DNA from: Gallionellales bacterium RIFCSPLOWO2_02_FULL_57_47
Lineage (GTDB): Bacteria; Pseudomonadota; Gammaproteobacteria; Burkholderiales; Gallionellaceae
Direction of reading: 5' to 3'
Length of the DNA: 35,889 bases
NCBI GenBank assembly: GCA_001801175.1
Contig: MGWZ01000045.1
Span: 709 to 36,597 of the forward strand
The translations under genes and the position numbers were made by a program. Positions within the stretch are counted from its first letter, which is position 1. Every line of letters starts with the position of its first letter. Positions 18,660-26,839 of this stretch are shown here, in pieces. The notes under the pieces were generated by a model. That model was not told where the DNA came from, did no database searches, and saw only the letters and a list, made by a program, of their open reading frames with translations.

Positions 18660-19739
18660 ATGAGCAGCTCGATCCTCATCATGGCGGGCGGTACCGGCGG
18701 ACACATCATGCCGGGACTGGCCGTCGCCGACGTGCTGCGCGCGCAGGGCTGGCAGGTTGCCTGGCTGGGAGCGCCGGGCAGCATGGAGGCGGAACTGGTG
18801 CCGAAGCACGGTTATGAAATGGCATGGGTACGCTTTTCGGGTGTGCGCGGCAAGGGTCCTTTACGCAAGCTGATGTTGCCGTTCAATCTGCTGACCGCAT
18901 TGTGGCAAAGCGCAGCCGCAATATTCCGCCACCGGCCCGATGTGGTGCTGGGCATGGGCGGTTACATCACTTTCCCGGGCGGGCTGATGGCGGCATTGCT
19001 GCGCCGCCCGCTGGTGATCCACGAACAGAATTCCATCGCCGGGTTGAGCAACCGGGTGCTGGCGCGATTCGCGCGAAAAGTGCTGAGCGGTTTTCCGGAT
19101 GTGTTGCCCAAAGCCGAGTGGTGCGGCAATCCGGTGCGCAATAGCATCGCAAATTTGCCGGAACCCCGGCAGCGCTATGCAGCGCGTAGCGGCAAGCTGA
19201 ATGTGCTGGTAGTGGGGGGCAGCCTGGGAGCCAGGGCGATCAACGAAGTCATGCCGCAGGCGCTCGCATTGCTGCCGGAAGATGTGCGTCCCAATATTCT
19301 GCACCAGGCAGGAAAACAGCATTTCGAGGCAGTTCAAAAGTTATACCGGCAGGCCGGAATACCGGCCGAGATACGCCCCTTTCTTGACGACATGGCCGCC
19401 TGTTACGCGAATGCCGATGTGGTGATTTGCCGCGCCGGCGCACTGACCATAGCGGAACTGGCGGCGGCGGGCGTGGCGAGCATATTGATCCCGTTTCCGT
19501 TTGCGGTGGACGATCACCAGACGCATAACGCCCGATTCCTTAGCGAGCAGGGCGCGGCTGTGCTGTTGCCGCAGAGCGAATTGAGCGCGGAAAAACTGGC
19601 GCAGTTGCTGCGCGGGTTGATGGAAGGCGAACGGGGCCGCGAAAAATTGCTGGCGATGGCACTACAGGCGCGCAGCCTGGCAAAGCGAGATGCGGCGCAA
19701 CAAGTGGCGCAGGTATGCGCAGGACTGGCAGAGGCATGA
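18660..19739 (+). CDS. murG: UDP-GlcNAc:undecaprenyl-PP-MurNAc-pentapeptide transferase MurG
   Basis: 359 aa; [44 protein letters not shown]. Confidence 0.97.
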   Translation: MSSSILIMAGGTGGHIMPGLAVADVLRAQGWQVAWLGAPGSMEAELVPKHGYEMAWVRFSGVRGKGPLRKLMLPFNLLTALWQSAAAIFRHRPDVVLGMGGYITFPGGLMAALLRRPLVIHEQNSIAGLSNRVLARFARKVLSGFPDVLPKAEWCGNPVRNSIANLPEPRQRYAARSGKLNVLVVGGSLGARAINEVMPQALALLPEDVRPNILHQAGKQHFEAVQKLYRQAGIPAEIRPFLDDMAACYANADVVICRAGALTIAELAAAGVASILIPFPFAVDDHQTHNARFLSEQGAAVLLPQSELSAEKLAQLLRGLMEGERGREKLLAMALQARSLAKRDAAQQVAQVCAGLAEA

Positions 19740-19757
19740 AATTGGCAAATACATTCA

Positions 19758-19840
19758 GTCCACGAAAAACACGAAAAGCACGAAAGCAACATCTCGCGCT
19801 GCCAACGGTTTGTTCGTGTCATTTCGTGTGTTTCGTGGAC
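19758..19840. repeat. Inverted element with 9-nt arm repeats between murG and murC
   Basis: GTCCACGAAA AACACGAAA AGCACGAAA (19758-19785) / TTCGTGTCA TTTCGTGTG TTTCGTGGAC (19813-19840). Confidence 0.9.
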
Positions 19841-19855
19841 AAGTGAGGCTCCAGG

Positions 19856-21343
19856 ATGAAACATAAAGTCAAACACATCCATTTCGTCGGTATCGGCGGC
19901 TCCGGCATGAACGGCATTGCCGAGGTACTGCTCAATCTCGGCTTTCAGGTGAGCGGCTCGGATCTGAGTGCCAACAGCGTGACCAGACGCCTCAAGAAAC
20001 TCGGTGCTACCGTGTATCTTGGCCATGACGAACAGCATCTGACCGCTGCCGATGCGGTGGTGGTTTCGACTGCCGTGAAACCGGACAACCCCGAGGTGAT
20101 GGCGGCGCGCGCGCGCCGCATTCCGGTCGTTCCGCGCGCGATGATGCTGGCCGAGTTGATGCGCTTGCGCCAGGGTATCGCGGTGGCCGGTACGCATGGC
20201 AAGACCACGACCACTTCTCTGGTTTCCAGCGTGCTGGCCAGGGGCGGCTTCGATCCGACCTTTGTGATCGGCGGCAAGCTGAACAGCAGCGGCACCAATG
20301 CCAGGCTGGGCACCGGCGAATTCATCGTGGTCGAGGCGGACGAGTCGGATGCATCGTTTTTGTATCTGCAACCGATACTTGCGGTGATCACCAATATCGA
20401 TGCCGACCACATGGAAACCTACGGGCACGATTTCGGGCGGCTCAAGCAGGCGTTCGTGGATTTCGTCGAGCATTTGCCGTTCTATGGCATGGCCATGCTG
20501 TGTATCGACGATGCCAATGTGCGCGAGATTCTGCCGCGCATCAGCAAGCCGGTGATGACTTACGGGTTCAGCGAAGACGCACATATCCGCGCGGTGAATG
20601 TGCGCCATCAGGGCGGGCAGATGCACTTTACCGCGCAGTGCAGGCAGAACGGAACCCCTAAGGATCTGGACATTACGCTGAATCTGGCCGGGATGCACAA
20701 CGTGCTGAACGCGCTGGCGGCGATTGCGATCGCCCTGGAAGTGGGTGTGGCAGATGACGCGATTGTCGCGGCGCTGGCGGAATTCCAGGGTGTGGGCAGG
20801 CGGTTCCAGCGGTACGGTGAGATCCCTCTCCCCAACCCTCTCCCGCAAGCGGGCGAGGGGGCAAACGTCGCTGCCGCAGGCGGCAGCTTCACTTTAATTG
20901 ACGACTACGGACATCACCCGGTGGAAATGCAGGCCACGCTGGCCGCGGTGCGCGGCGCATTTCCCGGCAGGCGTCTGGTGCTGGCGTTCCAGCCGCACCG
21001 TTTTACCCGTACCCGCGACCTGTTTGAGGATTTCGTGAAAGTGCTGTGCAGCGTCGACGCGCTGGTGCTGGCGGAAGTGTATGCGGCAGGGGAACCTCCG
21101 ATAGTCGCGGCGGACGGGCGCGCGCTGATGCATGCCTTGCGGGTGGCGGGGCAAAACGAAGCCGTGTTTGTCGAAAATATACAGGATATGCCGCAGGCCA
21201 TCATGCAGATGGCGCGCGATGGCGATGTGGTCGTCACGATGGGGGCGGGTTCGATCGGCGGCATACCGAATAAGTTGCTGGGAAGAAATGACGGCGATGC
21301 AACGGGGCAAATGCCGGTGTTTCAGAAGACAGAGGACAGATGA
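19856..21343 (+). CDS. murC: UDP-MurNAc:L-Ala ligase MurC with in-frame CCCTCTCCC insertion and element-derived C-terminus
   Basis: 495 aa; [35 protein letters not shown]; insert [14 protein letters not shown]; tail FQKTEDR*. Confidence 0.96.
   Translation: MKHKVKHIHFVGIGGSGMNGIAEVLLNLGFQVSGSDLSANSVTRRLKKLGATVYLGHDEQHLTAADAVVVSTAVKPDNPEVMAARARRIPVVPRAMMLAELMRLRQGIAVAGTHGKTTTTSLVSSVLARGGFDPTFVIGGKLNSSGTNARLGTGEFIVVEADESDASFLYLQPILAVITNIDADHMETYGHDFGRLKQAFVDFVEHLPFYGMAMLCIDDANVREILPRISKPVMTYGFSEDAHIRAVNVRHQGGQMHFTAQCRQNGTPKDLDITLNLAGMHNVLNALAAIAIALEVGVADDAIVAALAEFQGVGRRFQRYGEIPLPNPLPQAGEGANVAAAGGSFTLIDDYGHHPVEMQATLAAVRGAFPGRRLVLAFQPHRFTRTRDLFEDFVKVLCSVDALVLAEVYAAGEPPIVAADGRALMHALRVAGQNEAVFVENIQDMPQAIMQMARDGDVVVTMGAGSIGGIPNKLLGRNDGDATGQMPVFQKTEDR
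20824..20867. repeat. CCCTCTCCCC-AACCCTCTCCCGCAAGCGGGCGAGGGGGCAAACG palindromic repeat in murC
   Basis: Stem CCCTCTCCCGC-AA-GCGGGCGAGGG; same family as the ftsL copy. Confidence 0.85.
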
Positions 21344-21472
21344 TAGTGTCAAAAGATAGAAGACAGAAGACAGAAGACAGAGGCTTGGTTGCCGCTGGGC
21401 GGCAATCTTTTGATAAAGATGCGGCGGAGCCGTTCGACACTCTGTCCTCTGTCCTCTGTCCCCTGTCATCTG
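21324..21472. repeat. Heptamer-arm inverted element spanning the murC/murB junction
   Basis: AGAAGACAGAGGACAGATGATAG...AGAAGACAGAAGACAGAAGACAGAGG / TCTGTCCTCTGTCCTCTGTCCCCTGTCATCTG; core TTGCCGC-TGG-GCGGCAA. Confidence 0.95.
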
Positions 21473-22425
21473 AATTGCGCGGAACGTTGAGCCACAACGT
21501 GCCGATGAGCAGGCACACCAGCTGGCGTGCAGGCGGCGTGGCGGAGCGCATGTACCAGCCGGCCGATCTGGACGATTTGCTGGTGTTCCTGCGCGGCTTG
21601 CCGGCCGACGAGCAACTGTATGTGGTCGGGCTAGGCAGCAACTTGCTGGTGCGCGACGGCGGATTGCGCGGCACGGTGCTGCTGTTGCATGGCGCGCTAT
21701 GTGAACTGCGCCTGGAAGATGATGGCAGCGTTTATTGCGAGGCAGGGGTGCCCGGTGCCAAGCTGGCGCGCTTCGCCGCCCTGCACAATTTGCGCGGCGC
21801 GGAATTCTGTGCCGGAATTCCCGGCACGGTCGGCGGCATGCTGGCGATGAATGCGGGCTGCTACGGCAGCGAGACCTGGGAAAAGGTGTTGCGCGTGCTG
21901 GTGGTCGACCGGAGCGGTGCGTTGCGTGAACGGACCCCGGCAGATTATGAGATCGGTTATCGGCACGTAACGAGGATCGAGGATCGAGGAGCGAGGAGCG
22001 AGGGAGTCGGAGAGCGATCTGGTTTTTCTCAATCCTCAATCCCCGATCCTCGATCCTCGGAAGAATTCTTCGTCGCCGCATGGTTGAAGTTCGAAGCGGG
22101 CGACGGCGACATTGCGCGGCAGGAGATCAAGGCGCTGCTCGGTAAGCGCATCGCCAGCCAGCCGCTGAATTTGCCCAATGCCGGATCGGTATTCCGCAAT
22201 CCGCAAGGCGATCATGCTGCGCGGCTGATCCAGCAATGCGGGCTGAAGGGCAGGCGCATCGGCGGCGCGCAGGTGTCGGAGAAACACGCCAACTTCATCG
22301 TGAACACGGGCAAAGCGACGGCGGCGGACATCGAGAACATGATTAACGAAGTGCAGGCAGTGGTGCAGCAGCAGACCGGCATCGACCTGCATCCGGAAGT
22401 AAGAATAGTTGGCGAGTACAAATGA
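21340..22425 (+). CDS. murB: UDP-N-acetylenolpyruvoylglucosamine reductase MurB, N-terminus and one loop element-derived
   Basis: 361 aa; [55 protein letters not shown]; conserved part begins about [18 protein letters not shown]. Confidence 0.93.
   Translation: MIVSKDRRQKTEDRGLVAAGRQSFDKDAAEPFDTLSSVLCPLSSELRGTLSHNVPMSRHTSWRAGGVAERMYQPADLDDLLVFLRGLPADEQLYVVGLGSNLLVRDGGLRGTVLLLHGALCELRLEDDGSVYCEAGVPGAKLARFAALHNLRGAEFCAGIPGTVGGMLAMNAGCYGSETWEKVLRVLVVDRSGALRERTPADYEIGYRHVTRIEDRGARSEGVGERSGFSQSSIPDPRSSEEFFVAAWLKFEAGDGDIARQEIKALLGKRIASQPLNLPNAGSVFRNPQGDHAARLIQQCGLKGRRIGGAQVSEKHANFIVNTGKATAADIENMINEVQAVVQQQTGIDLHPEVRIVGEYK
21971..22060. repeat. Heptamer-arm inverted element inside murB (90 bp, in frame)
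   Basis: CGAGGAT CGAGGAT CGAGGAG CGAGGAG CGAGGG / CTCAATC CTCAATC CCCGATC CTCGATC CTCGG. Confidence 0.93.
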
Positions 22426-23366
22426 TGAATACTGAATCCCGAATCCTGAATCCTGAATCCTTCGGCAAGGTCGCGGTATTGTTCGGCGGCAAATCCGCCG
22501 AGCGCGAGGTGTCGCTGAAAAGCGGCGCGGCGGTGCTGGTGGCGCTGTTGCGCAGCGGGGTGGATGCGCACGCGTTCGACCCTGCGGTGCAGGACCTGCA
22601 GGCATTGCGCGACGAGGGATATGACCGCGCTTTCATTGCATTGCACGGGCGTTTCGGCGAGGACGGCACGGTGCAGGGCGCGCTGGAATTGCTGGGCATT
22701 CCCTATACCGGCAGCGGCGTGCTGGCTTCGGCGCTGGGCATGGACAAGTGGCGCACCAAGCTGGTGTGGCAGGCGGCGAAATTGCCCGTGCCGAATTATG
22801 CACTGCTGGACGAGCACAGCGACTGGGCAGGTGTCGTGCGGCAACTGGGCTTGCCGCTATTCGTCAAACCGGCCAATGAAGGTTCCAGCGTCGGTATCAG
22901 CAAGGTGAAAAAGGCCGGCGAATTGCGCAGCGCTTATCTGGCAGCCGCCAAACACGACAAACTGGTGCTCGCGGAAAGTTTCATCGGCGGCGGCGAATAC
23001 ACCGCGGCAATTCTGGGTGACCAGGCGTTGCCGGTGATCAAGATCGAACCGGCCAATGAGTTCTACGACTACGAGGCGAAATACCTGCGCGATGACACGA
23101 GTTACCTGTGTCCAAGCGGCCTGGGCGCGGCGCAGGAAGCCGAAATGCAGCGGCTGGCCAGGCAGGCCTTCGCGTTGATCGGCGGGCAGGGTTGGGGACG
23201 GGTGGATTTTCTGATGAGTGAAACGGGCCAGCCGTATCTGCTCGAAGTGAATACTTCGCCGGGCATGACCGATCACAGTCTGGTGCCGATGGCGGCACGC
23301 CATGCGGGGATGAGTTTCGAGCAACTGGTGCTGCGCATACTGGAGTTGGCGGGGATTAACAAATGA
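22422..23366 (+). CDS. ddl: D-alanine--D-alanine ligase with heptamer arm at N-terminus
   Basis: 314 aa; [54 protein letters not shown]. Confidence 0.96.
   Translation: MMNTESRILNPESFGKVAVLFGGKSAEREVSLKSGAAVLVALLRSGVDAHAFDPAVQDLQALRDEGYDRAFIALHGRFGEDGTVQGALELLGIPYTGSGVLASALGMDKWRTKLVWQAAKLPVPNYALLDEHSDWAGVVRQLGLPLFVKPANEGSSVGISKVKKAGELRSAYLAAAKHDKLVLAESFIGGGEYTAAILGDQALPVIKIEPANEFYDYEAKYLRDDTSYLCPSGLGAAQEAEMQRLARQAFALIGGQGWGRVDFLMSETGQPYLLEVNTSPGMTDHSLVPMAARHAGMSFEQLVLRILELAGINK
22432..22460. repeat. Single heptamer arm at start of ddl
   Basis: CTGAATC CCGAATC CTGAATC CTGAATC C. Confidence 0.85.
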
Positions 23367-23420
23367 TTTTGCGAGCATCCGCGTTGCAGATTGCCTGCTT
23401 ACCCCATTGCACGTTTGTCC

Positions 23421-23455
23421 TTTCTCCCGCTTGCGGGAGAGAGTTAGAGAGAGGG
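23421..23455. repeat. Palindrome TTTCTCCCGCTTGCGGGAGAGA upstream of ftsQ
   Basis: TCTCCCGC-TT-GCGGGAGA stem; trailing GAGAGAGGG lies at SD distance from the ftsQ ATG. Confidence 0.75.
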
Positions 23456-23459
23456 ATGT

Positions 23460-24182
23460 ATGTGGAATAACGCACTATTGATACGCAATACCGCCAACGC
23501 GCTGATCATTTTTAGCGTGCTGGCGATGTTATATGGCGCAGCCTGGTACGTGATGCATTTGCCGGGATTGCTGCCGCTGCAAAGTGTGCGCCTGAGTGCG
23601 CCTCCGCAACGGGTTTCCGCAGCGGAGTTGTTGCGGGTGATGCGCAGCGAAGTGCGCGGGAATTTGTTTACCGTGAATATCGAGCGTCTGAGACAGTCAT
23701 TTGAAAAATTGCCGTGGGTGCGCAGCGTCAGCATACGCCGTGAATTTCCACATCGCCTGGCGGTGCAATTGGAAGAGCATCAGGCAATGGCGCGCTGGAA
23801 CAACAGCGCGCTGGTGAATCAGCAGGGTGAAACGTTTGTTGCGGGCAGCGACCAGGCGCTGCCGGGTTTTATCGGGCAGGAAGGGACATCGGCCGAGATT
23901 GCGCAGCACTATGCCCGATTCAATCAGCAGCTTGTTGCGCTGGGCCTGACGGTGGAGCAAGTCGCACTGTCGCCGCGGCATGCCTGGCAACTCCGCCTGA
24001 ATAACGGCATGGTGCTGGAGCTGGGACGCGAGGACATGCAGCAACGTTTGGCAAGGTTCGTGGCGGTTCAGAGGACAGAGGACAGACGACAGATGACAGA
24101 GGACAGAAATACGGTGAAATATGTGGATTTGCGTTATCGCAACGGGTTTGCAGTCAGGCGGGCTACAAATGATAAAGGTTAG
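23460..24182 (+). CDS. ftsQ: Cell division protein FtsQ with in-frame heptamer arm near C-terminus
   Basis: 240 aa; TM segment, POTRA-like LPWVRSVSIRREFPHRLAVQLEEHQAMARWN, VKYVDLRYRNGFAVR. Confidence 0.92.
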   Translation: MWNNALLIRNTANALIIFSVLAMLYGAAWYVMHLPGLLPLQSVRLSAPPQRVSAAELLRVMRSEVRGNLFTVNIERLRQSFEKLPWVRSVSIRREFPHRLAVQLEEHQAMARWNNSALVNQQGETFVAGSDQALPGFIGQEGTSAEIAQHYARFNQQLVALGLTVEQVALSPRHAWQLRLNNGMVLELGREDMQQRLARFVAVQRTEDRRQMTEDRNTVKYVDLRYRNGFAVRRATNDKG

Positions 24183-24257
24183 GTCGGAGGAGGTGCTGGC
24201 TGATGAATGGAGACAAACTTCTGTCCTCCGTCATCTGTCCTCTGTCTTCTGTCTTCT
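24071..24257. repeat. Heptamer-arm pair straddling the ftsQ end: left arm coding, right arm intergenic
   Basis: Left GAGGACA GAGGACA GACGACA GATGACA GAGGACA (24071-24105); right TCTGTCC TCCGTCA TCTGTCC TCTGTCT TCTGTCT (24220-24254). Confidence 0.93.
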
Positions 24258-24272
24258 GGAACGGAGCAAGCA

Positions 24273-25508
24273 ATGATTAGAAACAAGGAAAGCAAAAACC
24301 TGGTGGTCGGATTGGACATCGGCACGTCCAAGATCGTTGCCATCGTCAGCGAGGTCAAGCCGGACGGGACGCTCGAGGTGATCGGCATGGGGATGCACGA
24401 GTCTTCCGGCATGAAAAAAGGCATGGTGGTTAACATCGAAGCCACGGTGGGCGCGATCCAGCGCGCGCTGGAAGAGGCTGAGCTGATGGCGGACTGCAAA
24501 ATTCTTGAGGTGCATACCGGCATCGCCGGCAGCCATATACGCAGCATCAATTCGCGCGGCATGGTGAAGATCAAGGAAAAAGAAGTTGCCGCTGCCGACA
24601 TCGAACGCGTGATTGAGACTGCCAGTTCGATCAGCCTGCCGAGCGACCAGCAGATTCTGCACATTCTTGAACAGGAATTCAGCATCGATGGACAGGACGG
24701 AATCAAGAAACCGCTCGGCATGAGCGGAATGCGGCTGGATGCCGAGGTGCATATCGTCAGCGGCGCGGTAGCGGCGGTCCAGAACATCATGAAGTGCATC
24801 CATCGCTGCGGCCTGGAGGTCAACGAGCTGATTCTGCAACCATTGGCATCCAGCAAGGCGGTGCTTGCCGAAGATGAAAAAGAACTCGGGGTGTGCCTGG
24901 TGGACATCGGAGGCGGCACCACCGACATCGCGGTGTTCACCGGCGGGGCGATCAGGCATACCGCAGTGATACCGATTGCCGGAGACCAGATCACCAATGA
25001 CATCGCGATGGCCCTGCGCACCCCGACCCAGGACGCAGAAGACATCAAGATCAAGCATGGCTGCGCACTTCGCCAACTGGCAGATAGCGGCGCAATCGAG
25101 GTGCCCGGCGTGGGCGAGCGGGGTCCGCGCATGCTGTCGCGCCAAACCCTGGCGGAAGTGATCGAGCCGCGCGTCGAAGAATTGTATTCGCTGGTGCAGC
25201 AGGAGTTGCGCCGCAGCGGCTTCGAGGATTTGCTGTCATCGGGCATCGTGATCACGGGTGGCAGCAGCTCCATGCAGGGCATGGTCGAGCTGGGCGAGGA
25301 AATTTTCCATCTGCCGGTACGCCTGGGCGCCCCGAAATACGTCGGCGGCCTGTCCGATGTGGTGAAAACGCCGCGCATGGCGACCGGCGTGGGGCTGCTG
25401 TTGTATGGCCTGGAGCACCATCAACGCAGGGAAGAAACGCGCATGCAATCGAATTCGTTTGGCGATGTGCTGGCAAGGATGAAAACGTGGTTGCAGAAAA
25501 ATTTTTAG
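24273..25508 (+). CDS. ftsA: Cell division protein FtsA (ORF opens at 24207; in-frame upstream ATG possible)
   Basis: MIRNKESKNLVVGLDIGTSKIVAIVSEV; VDIGGGTTDIAVF; ITGGSSSMQGM. Confidence 0.97.
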   Translation: MIRNKESKNLVVGLDIGTSKIVAIVSEVKPDGTLEVIGMGMHESSGMKKGMVVNIEATVGAIQRALEEAELMADCKILEVHTGIAGSHIRSINSRGMVKIKEKEVAAADIERVIETASSISLPSDQQILHILEQEFSIDGQDGIKKPLGMSGMRLDAEVHIVSGAVAAVQNIMKCIHRCGLEVNELILQPLASSKAVLAEDEKELGVCLVDIGGGTTDIAVFTGGAIRHTAVIPIAGDQITNDIAMALRTPTQDAEDIKIKHGCALRQLADSGAIEVPGVGERGPRMLSRQTLAEVIEPRVEELYSLVQQELRRSGFEDLLSSGIVITGGSSSMQGMVELGEEIFHLPVRLGAPKYVGGLSDVVKTPRMATGVGLLLYGLEHHQRREETRMQSNSFGDVLARMKTWLQKNF

Positions 25509-25574
25509 AGGTTGGTAGTTTGCAGGGGGCACAGGGTTGTAGTTTTTCAGTAATTTTATATAAAGGAGACGGCG

Positions 25575-26744
25575 ATGTTTGAAATCGTGGAAGCACAAAC
25601 TCAGGAGGCTGTGATCAAGGTGATCGGTGTAGGTGGTTGCGGCGGAAACGCCGTGGACCATATGATCGAGCAGGGTGTGCAGGGAGTCGAGTTCATCGTC
25701 ATCAACACCGATGTGCAGGCTCTCAATCGCAGCAAGGCGCGCACCCAGTTGCAGATAGGCGCGGCCATCACCAAGGGCCTGGGCGCGGGTGCCAAACCGG
25801 CGGTCGGTCAGGCGGCGGCAGAAGAGGATCGCGTGCGCATCAAGGAAATGCTCAGCGGCGCGCACATGGTGTTCATCACTGCAGGCATGGGAGGCGGCAC
25901 CGGAACAGGCGCTGCGCCTATCATCGCGCAAATTGCCAAGGAACTGGACATCTTGACCGTGGCGGTAGTCACCAAGCCGTTTACCTATGAAGGCAATCGG
26001 ATGCGCTTCGCCAAGGCAGGTATCGAAGCGCTGCACGAGCATGTCGATTCGCTGATCATCGTGCCGAATTCCAAGTTGATGGAAGTGCTGGGCAATGATG
26101 TCACCGTGCCGGAAGCCTTCAAGGCCGCCAATGGCGTGTTGCAGGGCGCAGTGGCGGGAATTGCCGAAGTGATCAATGTGCCGGGTTTGATCAACGTTGA
26201 CTTCGCCGACGTGCGCACCGTGATGTCGGAAAACGGCATGGCGATGATGGGTTCGGCGATTGCCTCAGGCCCGGATCGCGCGCGCATTGCGGCTGAACGC
26301 GCGATTGCCAGCCCGTTGCTCGAAGATGTGGATATGACCGGCGCGCGTGGCGTGCTGGTAAATATCACTTCTTCAAGCCAGCTGAAACTGAAAGAAATTG
26401 ACGAGGTAATGGAATGCGTCAAATTTGCCGCAGAAGAAGCGACCGTGATCGTGGGTTCGGTATTCGATGAAACCATGGGAGACGAAATGCGGGTAACGGT
26501 CGTGGCGACCGGCCTCGGCGCACCGCTTGCGCGCAAGCAACCCAAGCCGGAGGTGGTGTATCGGGGTGAAGAAGCTTACCAGCGCACCGGTACGCATGAT
26601 GAGCCGATCTCCAACGTGAATTACGGGGAGCTTGATACGCCGACCATCATGAGGAGCGGGCGCAGGGCAGCGGTAGATGCGATGGAAAAATCCGGAGTGG
26701 ATACTTACGATATCCCGTCCTTTCTGCGCAAACAGGCGGATTAG
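25575..26744 (+). CDS. ftsZ: Cell division protein FtsZ
   Basis: 389 aa; GGTGTGAAP tubulin signature (GMGGGTGTGAAPIIAQ), C-terminal peptide YDIPSFLRKQAD; SD aaggaga. Confidence 0.98.
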   Translation: MFEIVEAQTQEAVIKVIGVGGCGGNAVDHMIEQGVQGVEFIVINTDVQALNRSKARTQLQIGAAITKGLGAGAKPAVGQAAAEEDRVRIKEMLSGAHMVFITAGMGGGTGTGAAPIIAQIAKELDILTVAVVTKPFTYEGNRMRFAKAGIEALHEHVDSLIIVPNSKLMEVLGNDVTVPEAFKAANGVLQGAVAGIAEVINVPGLINVDFADVRTVMSENGMAMMGSAIASGPDRARIAAERAIASPLLEDVDMTGARGVLVNITSSSQLKLKEIDEVMECVKFAAEEATVIVGSVFDETMGDEMRVTVVATGLGAPLARKQPKPEVVYRGEEAYQRTGTHDEPISNVNYGELDTPTIMRSGRRAAVDAMEKSGVDTYDIPSFLRKQAD

Positions 26745-26748
26745 ATGC

Positions 26749-26772
26749 AGGATCGAGGATTGAGGATTGAGC
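26749..26772. repeat. Single heptamer arm after ftsZ
   Basis: AGGATCG AGGATTG AGGATTG AGC. Confidence 0.8.
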
Positions 26773-26839
26773 AAAACACAGAGTAGCGTTTTCGAATTGC
26801 TCATCAAATCCCCTTTGGGGGCTGTGGTAGAATTACCCT

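Noticed and set aside
19514-20848. 444-aa minus-strand ORF
   Set aside because: Antisense to murG/murC; composition (His/Arg rich) typical of shadow ORFs.
20894-22081. 395-aa minus-strand ORF containing [11 protein letters not shown]
   Set aside because: Antisense to murC/murB; the striking peptide is the murB heptamer arm read from the other strand.
24202-24280. 25-codon ORF from ATG 24202 (MNGDKLLSSVICPLSS...) as a leader peptide for ftsA
   Set aside because: Has a good SD and overlaps the ftsA start, but sequence is just the heptamer arm; no independent support.
24179-25378. 399-aa minus-strand ORF
   Set aside because: Antisense to ftsA, Ser-rich shadow translation, no motif.
13272-26772. 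CRISPR array interpretation of the clustered repeats
   Set aside because: Repeat units are 7-9 nt without spacers, arranged as inverted arms at separate loci; no cas genes.
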